Made by a program: the position numbers and the translations under genes. The notes below the pieces were generated by a model. It was not told where the DNA came from. It made no database searches and saw only the letters and a program-made list of their open reading frames with translations. This document shows positions 32,117 through 40,784 of a stretch of 64,000 bases of DNA, piece after piece. The DNA lies in contig NZ_VZRB01000003.1 of NCBI RefSeq assembly GCF_008806595.1, forward strand, positions 248,001 to 312,000, given 5' to 3'. Within the stretch, counting starts at the first letter, position 1; every line of letters begins with the position of its first letter. This DNA is from Streptomyces luteolifulvus. Its GTDB lineage: Bacteria; Actinomycetota; Actinomycetes; Streptomycetales; Streptomycetaceae.

Positions 32117-33463
32117 ATGATCGGGCGGCGTACGACGGGGTGGTACGCGAGGACGTCGTGCGGTCGTCCGTCCCTGCACGCGCGCGTGGCCGCCGTCGGC
32201 GCGGTGCTGTGCGCGGCCGCCCTGCTGCCCGGTCCGACCGCGTCGGCAGCAGGCACCCCGGGCCCCTACGGCTTCGCCGAGGACGCCCGCTCCGTCCAGG
32301 GCGCGACGAGCACCACGGACGCCGAACGCCTGAGTCCCGGCACGACCTACACGAGCTCCCTCCCGACCACCGGCAAGCTCTACTACAGCCTCGAACTCGA
32401 CTCCACATCGAACGCATACGTCTCCGCCACCGCCGTCCCCCCTGAGGGCACGACGGTCTCCGCGAGCGACGGCATCAGGGTGTCCGTACAGGACGCCAAC
32501 GGCAGCTCCTGCTCCTTCGAGACCGCGAGCATCGGCTCGAGCCGCAGCACGCACCCCATCACCGCCGTGGGCGCCCGCGAGGCCAAACCCACAGGCACCC
32601 TGTGCCAGGGCGGCGGCACCTACTACGTGGTCGTCGAGCGCGTCGCCAGAACGGAAGCCTCGCCGGCAGCCTGGGACCTGGAGCTCACCCCCGTACTGGA
32701 GCCGCGCCTGAAGCGGACCGGCGAGACGAGTGCGCCCGAAGCCTGGAACTCTGCCTCGCCCGCGCCCCTCACCGGCGGAGCGACCCGCCGCACGGGCGGC
32801 ACGGGCTTCGCCTCGGCCCGCCTCCTCTCCCCGGGGGTCTGGCGCGACGACATCCGGCCCGGCCAGACCCTCTTCTACAGAGTGCCGGTCGACTGGGGCC
32901 GGCAGCTCTACGCCACCGCCGACCTGGGCAGTGCCTCGAGCGGGGACCGCGGCTTCGTGCCCGGCGCCCTGGACATGTCGCTGTACAACCCGGTGCGCGA
33001 CAAGGTCGAGGACGCGGGTGTCAGCTACGACGGCAGCCAGAAATCGGCCGTCCTCGACCCACTGCCGCCGGTCGCGTACCCCAACCGCTACGCCGCCGTG
33101 GGCCGGGTGAACACCATGCGGTTCGCCGGCTCCTATTACCTCGTTGTGCACCTGGCGGCGCAGGTCGCCGACGAATTCGGGGATGTCCCGATCGGGCTGA
33201 AGCTTCGGGTGCGGGTCGAGGGTGCGACGAAGGCCGGGCCCGGTTACTCGGGACAGTCCGCACCGGAGGGCCTGTTCGGGATCACCGCACAGGACCGGGC
33301 AGCGGCGCCGGAGGGGCACGGTGGGGCCGGAGGCGAGGACGCGGACGCCACGATGAAGCTGCTCGCCGCGGGCGGGATCGGTACGGGCTCGGTTCTGCTG
33401 GCGGTGCTCGGGGTGTGGACGGCGGTCGCACGGCGGAGGGCCGGAGCCGGAGCCGGAGCCTGA
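32117..33463 (+). CDS. Secreted, C-terminally anchored protein of unknown function
   Basis: 448 residues from the ATG at 32117 (GAAGGG upstream). The N-terminus has an Arg-rich n-region, a hydrophobic core and ASA-AGTP as a plausible signal cleavage site (about residue 45). The body is a beta-rich extracellular region with two similar halves: the motifs LSPGTTYTSSLPTTGKLYYSL and IRPGQTLFYRVPVDWGRQLYA look like repeats of one carbohydrate-binding-like unit. A final membrane span (about 420-442) is followed by a short Arg/Ala/Gly tail. I do not recognise the family. It converges with the kinase gene. Confidence 0.75.
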   Translation: MIGRRTTGWYARTSCGRPSLHARVAAVGAVLCAAALLPGPTASAAGTPGPYGFAEDARSVQGATSTTDAERLSPGTTYTSSLPTTGKLYYSLELDSTSNAYVSATAVPPEGTTVSASDGIRVSVQDANGSSCSFETASIGSSRSTHPITAVGAREAKPTGTLCQGGGTYYVVVERVARTEASPAAWDLELTPVLEPRLKRTGETSAPEAWNSASPAPLTGGATRRTGGTGFASARLLSPGVWRDDIRPGQTLFYRVPVDWGRQLYATADLGSASSGDRGFVPGALDMSLYNPVRDKVEDAGVSYDGSQKSAVLDPLPPVAYPNRYAAVGRVNTMRFAGSYYLVVHLAAQVADEFGDVPIGLKLRVRVEGATKAGPGYSGQSAPEGLFGITAQDRAAAPEGHGGAGGEDADATMKLLAAGGIGTGSVLLAVLGVWTAVARRRAGAGAGA

Positions 33464-33589
33464 CGGCGCTGACGCGGGGGTGTGGCGGGGCGTGGGCCGG
33501 CCGCGGCCGAGATGCGGGCCGAGGCGGAGCCCGAACGGTCCAGAACGCCGGAACGGTCCAGCCCGCCGGTCAACGGTCCAGCCCGCCCG

Positions 33590-35290
33590 TCAGATGTGAG
33601 CCAGTGCCCAGAAACCCACCGCGTAGCAGGCCAGCGCGAGCAGCAGGAGCGGGACTGCGACCCGCGCCGGTGGTCCGGGACGGCGGGCGGCGCGACGGCC
33701 CGCACGGCCGGCCCGATGCCGTCGCTGGGGAATCTGCTGCGCGGGAGGCGGAACCTGCGGGCCTTGAGCGGTGTACGAAGCAGTAGAGGCATCGGTGCCC
33801 TGGTGCCGGGCCGGACCGGGAGCAGGGGTCGGCGTCAGCGCCTGGTCGGGATAGTGCGGCACATGAGCTCGGGGGGAGGACAGCACATGCGTGGGGTCGT
33901 AGGGGGAGACATGGGGGGAGTGGTCCTGGCCGTGGTGGTGTGCGGGGGCCTGATGCTGCGGCTGTGGCTGCACTCGCGCAGGCGACGGCGGCTGGGCCTG
34001 GGCAGGGGACTCGGCGTGCGGTGCCGGTGCAGCGGGCGTCCGAGAGGAGGTCACGGTCGCCTGCGGAGGCGGCAGATGGAAGCTTCCGGTGTCCGACATG
34101 CTGGGCGGCTGCGCCGGGCCCGACGGCTCCGGGGGGAGGCCCGGCACGGCCGGAGCGTGAGCGGGCGGGGACGGCGTTCCGTCCGGCACCGACTGCGGCC
34201 CGGTGCCACGAGGACCGGGTTCTACGACGCGTGCGCCCGCCGAGGCCGGCGGTATGGACCCGGTGCCGGGCCCGGCGGCCACGGAGCCGACGCCACCGCC
34301 GACAACTGGCCCGTCCTCGCCCCCCGGCAGCGACGGCGACTCACCCGCGGACCGGGAAGTCCCCGCACCCGCCCCGGCCCCCGGTCCCGCGACCACGCCC
34401 CGCGCAGGTTTGAGCGGACCGTCCGGACCGAACCCCGGTGGCAGTGGCCCGAGTTGGTCGAAGATCTCGATCAACTCGTCGTCGGGGCCCGGATCCGGCA
34501 GGAGGTCGGGCACCGAGGCGAGCGCCTTGCGCGCCCCCGTGGCCGTCCGGAACCGTGCCTGCGGATCCGGCTGCAGCAGCGAGGCCACAACCTGCCACAG
34601 CGGCTCGGGAACGCCCTTGGGCGCACTCGGTGTTCCGTGCTCCGCGAAGTACTGGATGATCGCCTTGGCGTCCGGTTTGGCGCCCTCCAGCAGATACAGC
34701 GCCACCAGTCCCACGGCGAACAGGTCGGCGGGGAAGTCCGGTTCCGCACCCATCATCTGTTCGGGCGCCAGATAACCCGGCGTCCCCACCACGAGGTTGG
34801 TCTCCGTCAGACGCGGCTCACCCAGCCGCATCGCGATGCCGAAGTCGGACAGCCGCAACCGCGGCCGTGCCGTGCCCGTGGCTTCGAGCAGCACATTGGC
34901 GGGCTTGACGTCACGGTGCACGACACCTTCCGCGTGCACCGCGGCCAGTCCCGCCAGCAGTTGGTCGAGCAGCGTGCAGACGAACGCCGGCGGCAGCGGG
35001 CCGTAGTCCCCGACCAGGTGGACCAGCGAACCGCCGCCGACCAGGTCCATCGTGAACAGGACCTTGTCGTCGTCGGCGGCCCAGCTGGCGGGCGCGAGCA
35101 CATGGGGGTGATCGATCCGCAGCGCCTGCTCACGGACGAAGCGCAGCAGCGAGTGCGCGTCTCGCTGCTGAAGGACCTTGGCCGCCACATACCGTCGGCG
35201 GCGATGGTCCCAGGCACGCCATACGGCGCCGACTCCTCCACGCCCGATCGGGTCGGCCAGTTCGTACCGGCCGGCGAAGACCTCACCCAT
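33590..35290 (-). CDS. Serine/threonine protein kinase with Pro-rich linker and C-terminal membrane anchor
   Basis: 566 residues. The complete Hanks-type kinase domain (about 1-265) has glycine loop IGRGGVGAVWRAWD, the Lys in AAKVL, VVHRDVKPANVLL, LSDFGIAMRL and GTPGYLAPEQM, so it should be active. A very long Pro/Ala/Gly/Gln-rich region (about 300-540) leads to one span that ends at the last residue (VAVPLLLLALACYAVGFWALAHI is split as VAVPLLLLALAC then YAVGFWALAHI). It therefore has no external sensor domain, unlike PknB. ATG with GGGGAGGAG upstream. The neighbouring XRE gene reads the same way and may share control. Confidence 0.92.
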   Translation of the reverse strand: MGEVFAGRYELADPIGRGGVGAVWRAWDHRRRRYVAAKVLQQRDAHSLLRFVREQALRIDHPHVLAPASWAADDDKVLFTMDLVGGGSLVHLVGDYGPLPPAFVCTLLDQLLAGLAAVHAEGVVHRDVKPANVLLEATGTARPRLRLSDFGIAMRLGEPRLTETNLVVGTPGYLAPEQMMGAEPDFPADLFAVGLVALYLLEGAKPDAKAIIQYFAEHGTPSAPKGVPEPLWQVVASLLQPDPQARFRTATGARKALASVPDLLPDPGPDDELIEIFDQLGPLPPGFGPDGPLKPARGVVAGPGAGAGAGTSRSAGESPSLPGGEDGPVVGGGVGSVAAGPGTGSIPPASAGARVVEPGPRGTGPQSVPDGTPSPPAHAPAVPGLPPEPSGPAQPPSMSDTGSFHLPPPQATVTSSRTPAAPAPHAESPAQAQPPSPARVQPQPQHQAPAHHHGQDHSPHVSPYDPTHVLSSPRAHVPHYPDQALTPTPAPGPARHQGTDASTASYTAQGPQVPPPAQQIPQRRHRAGRAGRRAARRPGPPARVAVPLLLLALACYAVGFWALAHI

Positions 35291-35486
35291 GGCAGTGCGC
35301 CGCTCCTCCCCCTTCGGTTACCCCCCTTGCTTCCCCCACGAGGAGCGATACGACCCTCCCGGCGCCGCATTCCTGTGAGGGACACACCCCCGCGTGTCCC
35401 GCACGGAGAGGGCGCGTACCCCCCTCGCGCCCCTCCTCGGCCGTCGGCCCGGTCCCCGAACCCCCTTCGGTGACGGGCCCGTTGGC

Positions 35487-36035
35487 TCAGTTCTGGTGGG
35501 ACTGGTAGTGCGCGACCGCGTCAGAGGTCCGGCCCGCGCCGTACACCCGGAGGAACTCTGCCAGTTCCGGGTAGGTCGGGGCGAGGGTGTCGGCCGCATC
35601 GATGATGTCCCCCGCCGCCGCCACCGAGCGCAGCAGCGACTGGATCTCGCGGACCACCCGCTTGACGGTGGGCGCCCCCGAACTGCTCGTCGTCTGCGTC
35701 GTGTTGCTGAGCACCGATCCCCCCTGGGACTTCTTGATCTCGTCCATGCGATCGGTCGCCTCTGCCGCGCTCACGCTGCCGTCCGCGACCTGCCCCGCCA
35801 GATCCTGCAGCAGCTGGACCCGCTGCACCACTGCGGGATTGCCGATCTTCGCCCGCTGCCCGCTCATCAGCTGCGACAGCATCGGTGCCGACAGACCGAG
35901 TACCCCCGCCAGGCGAGCCTGATTGAGCCCAAGATCGTCTATGAGCTTACGGAAGAGCGCCCCCAGAGGCTCCCCGTACCAGTTCCGCTGCAGTTCCCGC
36001 GCTCTTGCGGTCGCTTCCTGCTGTGCGGCGTCCAT
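35487..36035 (-). CDS. XRE-type helix-turn-helix DNA-binding protein
   Basis: 182 residues from the ATG at 36035 (GGGGAG upstream; the frame extends to 36095 through a palindrome). The HTH is at about residues 34-60: LGLNQARLAGVLGLSAPMLSQ then LMSGQRAKIG. The C-terminal half is helical with AEATDRMDEIKKSQGG and an unknown terminal domain. Ligand and targets unknown. A perfect 10+2+10 palindrome lies 30 bp upstream of the start, so autoregulation is likely. Confidence 0.85.
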   Translation of the reverse strand: MDAAQQEATARARELQRNWYGEPLGALFRKLIDDLGLNQARLAGVLGLSAPMLSQLMSGQRAKIGNPAVVQRVQLLQDLAGQVADGSVSAAEATDRMDEIKKSQGGSVLSNTTQTTSSSGAPTVKRVVREIQSLLRSVAAAGDIIDAADTLAPTYPELAEFLRVYGAGRTSDAVAHYQSHQN

Positions 36036-36064
36036 TGCGTCTCCCCATCGCTTCCCCAAGTACT

Positions 36065-36086
36065 GTGGTTCGCTGTAGCGAACCAC
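36065..36086. promoter_or_regulatory. Perfect palindrome, probable operator of the XRE regulator
   Basis: GTGGTTCGCT, GT spacer, AGCGAACCAC: 10-bp perfect arms, directly upstream of the XRE gene and about 130 bp before tRNA-Ala. Confidence 0.75.
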
Positions 36087-36216
36087 GCCGAGCATCTTAC
36101 GGAGAGTGGTCGTTCATAGGGACCCCCAATCTTTTTGCGAGATACCCGGGGCGACCCGGTACTCTGGTCTGCGGCGCCCGACGGAATGCGGTTCACCGGT
36201 CGGACGCTCCTCTTCC

Positions 36217-36289
36217 GGGGCCTTAGCTCAGTTGGTAGAGCGCTGTCTTTGCATGGCAGATGTCAGGGGTTCGACTCCCCTAGGCTCCA
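36217..36289 (+). tRNA. tRNA-Ala (anticodon TGC)
   Basis: 73 nt, CCA not encoded. Acceptor GGGGCCT with AGGCTCC (one G-T pair), anticodon loop TTTGCAT, T arm GGGGTTCGACTCCCC. A weak -10 (TACTCT) lies about 55 bp upstream. Confidence 0.97.
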
Positions 36290-36297
36290 CACCTCGG

Positions 36298-36336
36298 ACC
36301 GGCCGGACGCCCTCAACGGGCCTCTGGCCGGTTTTT
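36298..36336 (+). terminator. Terminator after tRNA-Ala
   Basis: Outer stem ACCGGCC with GGCCGGT plus inner GCCC/GGGC, followed by TTTTT. Confidence 0.85.
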
Positions 36337-36619
36337 GCATGCACGGGACTCGCCGACGTGACGTGCGTCACGCAGCATTGTGAGGGGCGTTGCAGGCCTT
36401 TGCGCAAACATCCCCGGCGGTCGGTCGCGGTGGGGTGGCGGCGCAGGTGCCCACGAGGAGGCTGGAGGTCCGTCGAGGGGTGCAGACCGTGCGTGAGCTG
36501 GGCTTCAGTAAGGTGCGTAATCAATGAGCAGCAGAGCGTAAGGAAAGTCTGCACGGAATCTGCACGCTCAAGCCGTTGCAAACGTCATCAAGGGCGGGGG
36601 CGGTAAACGCTCTGTGCCG
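36337..36619. other. Noncoding stretch after tRNA-Ala
   Basis: 283 bp. I see no convincing gene. The only structure noted is the inverted repeat GTGACG-TG-CGTCAC at 36358-36371. The right half (36500-36590) is less GC-rich than its surroundings. Confidence 0.5.
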
Positions 36620-36633
36620 GTTCCACGTGAAAC
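36620..36633. promoter_or_regulatory. parS-like site, one mismatch
   Basis: GTTCCACGTGAAAC, one base from parS, overlapping the left foot of the following hairpin by 3 bp. Confidence 0.6.
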
Positions 36634-36681
36634 ATCGCCCGGGGGCAGGAGACATGAAGTCTCCTGCCCCCGGGCGATGTT
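36631..36681. terminator. 23-bp perfect hairpin after the DUF5324 gene
   Basis: Arms 36631-36653 and 36659-36681 are exact inverted repeats around loop ATGAA. It serves as terminator for the leftward DUF5324 gene. Confidence 0.9.
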
Positions 36682-36708
36682 GACGAGAACGAGCGAGGCC
36701 CGCCGGGC

Positions 36709-37413
36709 TCACGGACGATCGTCGCGGTCCGCGGCCTCCTCCTCGGCTTGCTTGGCCTCTACCTCGGGGTCAAGCACGGACTGATGGCCGCTGCCGTCCA
36801 CCGACGACAATCCGCTCGACTCGGGCACCTCCGTCGCGGCAGGCGGCTCGACCAGCCAGTCCGGGTTGGCCTGCTTGTCCCACCACTTCCAGGCGGCGAA
36901 AGCGCCACCCGCGACAAGCCCCAGAACCGCCAGCGCCCTGGCGAGACGACCGGCCCGCGCCCGTCGCTCTTGCCTGCGGGCGAGCTTCTGGATCTCCTTC
37001 GCCGAGACCTGGCCGCGCAGTGCGGCCAACGCGGCGACGGACCGCGCGGCGGCTTCCTCCCTCACGGGCCCGGCCGCGGCCACCGCCTGCTCGATCCTCG
37101 GCCGGGAGTAGTCGGCGGCCTGCTGGGCAGCCTTGCGGGTACGGATGGCAGCCTCTTGCGCGGCCTGATCCACCTTCGGCGGCACATGGGTACGGGCCTG
37201 CTCCAGGCGCGGCACGACATGTGTGTCGTACTGGACGCGGGCCTGTTCGGCGGCCTGCGACACCCTCGGCGCGAGCCGTACGCGTGCCTCATGTGCGTAG
37301 TGCGCGGCCCTGTCCTTGGCCGTGTCGGCGTAGGGCGCCACCACTTCCGCGGCGTGCAGCACGCTGTCCTTCGCCGAGCCGGTCGCGGCGCGCACGCTGT
37401 CGATGCGGGTCAC
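36709..37413 (-). CDS. DUF5324 family protein
   Basis: 234 residues. Long Ala/Arg/Gln/Glu-rich amphipathic helices from residue 1 to about 150, with repeated R-x-x-x-A-A-E-x-A patterns reminiscent of apolipoprotein-like coiled coils. One membrane span follows at about 160-178 (ARALAVLGLVAGGAFAAWKWW), then an acidic tail. The family is Streptomyces-wide and uncharacterised. ATG at 37413 with GGAGGAGGA upstream. Confidence 0.85.
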   Translation of the reverse strand: MTRIDSVRAATGSAKDSVLHAAEVVAPYADTAKDRAAHYAHEARVRLAPRVSQAAEQARVQYDTHVVPRLEQARTHVPPKVDQAAQEAAIRTRKAAQQAADYSRPRIEQAVAAAGPVREEAAARSVAALAALRGQVSAKEIQKLARRQERRARAGRLARALAVLGLVAGGAFAAWKWWDKQANPDWLVEPPAATEVPESSGLSSVDGSGHQSVLDPEVEAKQAEEEAADRDDRP

Positions 37414-37766
37414 GGGTTCCTCCTCCTCGGTGGCGTACGGTATTTCGACTTTCCACCCTTTTACGGATCATGCCTGCCAACGAGCCCTGGGGCATGTGAG
37501 GGCGGGCATCCGGGTCACGCGGGATGACTCCGATCAGGAACTGCTCAACAGCTGATCAACTGCAATAGCGGATGAATACGGGGCAACAGGAGCTTGTCGT
37601 CGACAATGCCACGGATCGCCGCCCGGCGCCCCCGGCCCGGGACCACTCGACCGGCTTTTCTGCGACCGAACCTCCCGAACCGCCCGTCTTGCCCGGCTGT
37701 CGGGCGACGCACAGCCCGAAGCGTGCAAGGATCGGAGGGGCACAAGAAGACAACGGAAGGCAGATC
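37414..37766. promoter_or_regulatory. Divergent DUF5324/ppiA intergenic region
   Basis: 353 bp containing both promoters. A TGATCA-centred patch occurs at about 37550-37560. No clear -35/-10 pair stood out. Confidence 0.4.
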
Positions 37767-38300
37767 GTGGCCGAGCAGCTCTACGCCACCCTGAAGACGA
37801 ACCACGGCGACATCGAAGTCCGGCTCCTGCCGAACCACGCCCCCAAGACGGTCCGGAACTTCACCGAGCTCGCGCAGGGCGAGCGCGAATGGACCCACCC
37901 CGCCACCGGTGAGAAGTCCACCAAGAAGCTCTACGACGGCACGATCTTCCACCGCGTCATCAGCGGTTTCATGATTCAGGGCGGCGACCCCCTGGGCACC
38001 GGCATCGGTGGCCCCGGCTACGAATTCGAGGACGAGTTCCACCCCGACCTCGCCTTCAACAAGCCCTACCTGCTCGCCATGGCCAACGCCGGCCCGGGTA
38101 CCAATGGCTCGCAGTTCTTCATCACCGTCGCCCCGACGGCCTGGCTGAACCGCAAGCACACCATCTTCGGCGAGGTCACCGACCCCGCCAGCCAGAAGGT
38201 CGTGGACGCCATCGCCACCGCCCCCACCACTCGCCCCAACGACCGCCCGGTCAACGACGTCGTCATCGAGTCCGTCGTCATCGAGACGCGCCAGAGCTGA
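37767..38300 (+). CDS. ppiA: Cyclophilin-type peptidyl-prolyl cis-trans isomerase
   Basis: 177 residues, cytoplasmic (no signal peptide). Catalytic motif FHRVISGFMIQGGDPLGTG, with the Arg and Phe of the active site, and NGSQFFITVAPTAWLNRKHTIFGEV (read as NGSQFFITVAP then WLNRKHTIFGEV). The GTG at 37767 follows GGAAGG; the frame upstream to 37572 is probably noncoding. The same position next to crgA is seen in mycobacteria (ppiA near Rv0011c). Confidence 0.95.
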   Translation: MAEQLYATLKTNHGDIEVRLLPNHAPKTVRNFTELAQGEREWTHPATGEKSTKKLYDGTIFHRVISGFMIQGGDPLGTGIGGPGYEFEDEFHPDLAFNKPYLLAMANAGPGTNGSQFFITVAPTAWLNRKHTIFGEVTDPASQKVVDAIATAPTTRPNDRPVNDVVIESVVIETRQS

Positions 38301-38417
38301 GACACCCCTGCCCACGGGCAGATCCCAGCGGACCGCGCCCGAAGGGAACCATTCGCCCCGCTCGTCCGTATGGATGAGCGGGGCGGGGCATGTGCGGACG
38401 ACGACTTAGGGGATCTC

Positions 38418-39320
38418 ATGGACCAGGCGCCAGGCAGCCCGCAGGGCCCGGAGGACCACGGCACCCGGCCCGCCCAGAGCCTGCCCGGCTGCTACCGCCA
38501 CCCGGACCGCGAGACCGGCATCCGCTGCACCCGCTGCGACCGCCCCATCTGCCCCGAATGCATGGTCAACGCCTCCGTCGGCTTCCACTGCCAGGACTGC
38601 GTCCGCGGCAGCGGACTCGCCCCCAACGCCGCCCGCCCGCGCACCATCGCCGGCGGTTCCGTCACCGCCGACCCCCGCCTCGTCACCAAAATCCTCATCG
38701 GGATCAACGTCGCGGTCTTCATCGCCGTCCAAGTCAGCACTTCGCTGCTGAACGACCTGGTCCTGCTCGGTGCATGGCCGCCGGCGCCGTTCACACCCAC
38801 CGAGGGCGTCGCGGACGGCGACTGGTACCGCATGGTGACCACGATGTTCACCCACCAGGAAATCTGGCACATCGCGTTCAACATGCTCAGCCTGTGGTGG
38901 CTCGGCGGCCCACTCGAAGCAGCCCTCGGGCGGGCCCGCTATCTCACGCTCTACCTCGTCTCGGGCCTCGCGGGCAGCGCACTCGCCTATCTGCTCGCCT
39001 CCCCCACCACCGCCACCCTCGGCGCCTCCGGCGCGATCTTCGGCCTCTTCGGCGCCACCGCCGTGCTCATGCGCCGCCTCAACTACGACATGCGGCCCAT
39101 CATCGCGCTGCTGGTCATCAACCTGATCTTCACCTTCAGTCCCGGGTTCAACATCTCCTGGCAGGCCCACATCGGCGGGCTCGTCGCCGGTGTCGTGACT
39201 GGCTACGCCATGGTCCACGCCCCTCGCAAGCACCGGGCGCTGATCCAGTACGGCACCTCCGCCCTGGTGCTGGCCGTGGTCGTGCTCATGACCGTGCTGA
39301 GGACCGCACAGCTCACCTGA
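38418..39320 (+). CDS. Rhomboid family intramembrane serine protease with N-terminal zinc finger
   Basis: 300 residues from the ATG at 38418 (AGGGGA upstream). Residues about 25-65 form a B-box-like zinc finger (CYRHPDRETGIRCTRCDRP followed by CPECMVNASVGFHCQDC). The six-span rhomboid core follows, with the catalytic Ser in LGASGAIFGLFG and the His in AHIGGLVAG, the serine-histidine dyad. Substrate unknown. It converges with crgA across a DnaA-box cluster. Confidence 0.93.
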   Translation: MDQAPGSPQGPEDHGTRPAQSLPGCYRHPDRETGIRCTRCDRPICPECMVNASVGFHCQDCVRGSGLAPNAARPRTIAGGSVTADPRLVTKILIGINVAVFIAVQVSTSLLNDLVLLGAWPPAPFTPTEGVADGDWYRMVTTMFTHQEIWHIAFNMLSLWWLGGPLEAALGRARYLTLYLVSGLAGSALAYLLASPTTATLGASGAIFGLFGATAVLMRRLNYDMRPIIALLVINLIFTFSPGFNISWQAHIGGLVAGVVTGYAMVHAPRKHRALIQYGTSALVLAVVVLMTVLRTAQLT

Positions 39321-39579
39321 GCAGGGCTTGTCCACAGCGTGTGGCGGATCTTGTGCATACGGTGCGGGAACAGGTGTGCCCCCTGACCCCGACCAACGTT
39401 CCTGCAGGTCAGAGCAGGGGGCGAACAAGTTTTCGGTTGCCGGTCAGTCAGTCACACCGGCGTCAACACTCGATGGGTTATCCACAGATCGTCTTTTCTT
39501 TTCCCCAGCGTGTGGACAGGGCCTGTGGATAACTCAGTGGATAGCCCTGGGTAGAGGTACGTTCACTGCCCGGTGGCCC
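39321..39579. promoter_or_regulatory. DnaA-box cluster between rhomboid gene and crgA
   Basis: Convergent 259-bp gap with TTGTCCACA (39328-39336, exact), TTATCCACA (39478-39486, exact), CTGTCCACA reversed (39511-39519, one mismatch) and TTATCCACA reversed (39524-39532, exact). The two outer sites of the right-hand trio face each other. Confidence 0.85.
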
Positions 39580-39834
39580 TTACTTCCACTGCGTCGAGAC
39601 GCCGAAGCCGGCCGCGATGAAGCCGAAGCCGACCACGATGTTCCAGTTGTCCAGCTTGTCGATGGGCAGCGAACCGTCGGTGACGTAGAAGACGACGATC
39701 CAGGCCAGGCCGATCACAAACATGGCCAGCATCACGGGCGCGACCCAGGCGCGGCTGTTCAGCTTGATGGAGGCCCCCTGCTTCGCGGGGGGCGGCGAGT
39801 AGTCGGCCTTCTTGCGGATACGTGACTTCGGCAC
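39580..39834 (-). CDS. crgA: Cell division inhibitor CrgA
   Basis: 84 residues. Starts with [18 protein letters not shown], then two membrane spans ([22 protein letters not shown] and [20 protein letters not shown]). CrgA binds FtsZ and septal proteins and holds back Z-ring formation until sporulation septation; in mycobacteria it helps assemble the divisome. The GTG at 39834 has GGAGAG upstream. Confidence 0.97.
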   Translation of the reverse strand: MPKSRIRKKADYSPPPAKQGASIKLNSRAWVAPVMLAMFVIGLAWIVVFYVTDGSLPIDKLDNWNIVVGFGFIAAGFGVSTQWK

Positions 39835-39976
39835 GAGGGTCTCTCCTGTCGATGCGCTGCGTGGCCGCGCAGGGAACTGGCGTGGGCTCCGGGGCAGCGT
39901 ACAAGGGGACACTGAGTGCTCCCCCGGGCGTCAGTTAGCGTAGTGCTTCCGCGGCGCCGAAGGAGATAAGGGTACG

Positions 39977-40756
39977 TTGAGCAATTCTGCCGACTCCCCC
40001 GGGACAGGATCCAGCCCTGCCGATGTGCGCCGTTTCCGGCCGGTGCGGGTGCTCACGGTGGGCGTCTTCGCTCTCGCGGGGCTCATCTTCTTCACCAGTT
40101 TCAATACGGCCAAGGGCACCAATATCCGCACGGATGCGTCGCTTCTGAAGCTGTCCGACCTCATTCATGAGCGCAGCCGCAAGAACGGTGAGCTGGAGGA
40201 GTCCAACGGGTCCTTGCGCAGCGACGTCGAGTCGCTCGCCGAGCGGGACGACGGCAGCACGAAGGCGGAGGACGACAAGCTGGCGGCCCTGGAGAAGCGT
40301 GCGGGGACGCAGAAGCTCAGCGGTGACGCGGTCACCGTGACGCTCAATGACGCTCCGCCGGACGCCACCGCCAAGCTCCCCGGCTATCCCGAGCCGCAGC
40401 CGGACTACCTGGTGATCCACCAGCAGGACCTGCAGGCGGTGGTGAACGCCCTGTGGAAGGGCGGTGCCAAGGGGATCAAGGTCATGGACCAGCGGCTGAT
40501 CTCCACGAGTGCGGTGCGCTGTGTGGGCAACACGCTGATCCTGCAGGGCCGGGTCTACTCGCCGCCGTACAAGATCACGGCGGTGGGTGATCCGGACAGT
40601 CTCCAGAAGGCGCTCGCGGAGAGTCCCGCGATTCAGAACTACATGGTGTACGTCAACGTCTATGGGCTCGGCTGGAAAGTCGAGGAGGACGGGCCGGTGA
40701 CTCTTCCCGGCTACTCGGGCACAGTGGATCTGCAGTACGCCCAACCCGTCGAGTAG
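39977..40756 (+). CDS. DUF881 family membrane protein
   Basis: 259 residues. TTG start at 39977 supported by AAGGAGATAAGGG. The cytoplasmic N-terminus is followed by one span (about 22-42), a coiled coil (about 58-110, rich in Glu/Lys/Ser), and the DUF881 domain with LVIHQQDLQAVVNALWKGGA and GNTLILQGRVYSPPYKITAVG. The family occurs with cell-division genes in actinobacteria and Firmicutes; exact role unknown. Divergent from crgA. Confidence 0.88.
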   Translation: MSNSADSPGTGSSPADVRRFRPVRVLTVGVFALAGLIFFTSFNTAKGTNIRTDASLLKLSDLIHERSRKNGELEESNGSLRSDVESLAERDDGSTKAEDDKLAALEKRAGTQKLSGDAVTVTLNDAPPDATAKLPGYPEPQPDYLVIHQQDLQAVVNALWKGGAKGIKVMDQRLISTSAVRCVGNTLILQGRVYSPPYKITAVGDPDSLQKALAESPAIQNYMVYVNVYGLGWKVEEDGPVTLPGYSGTVDLQYAQPVE

Positions 40757-40784
40757 GTCGTGTGAGCCCCCGGGGGAGCTGCCG

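Noticed and set aside
36337..36619. Possible integrated-element remnant after tRNA-Ala
   Set aside because: No integrase fragment and no repeat of the tRNA 3' end found downstream.
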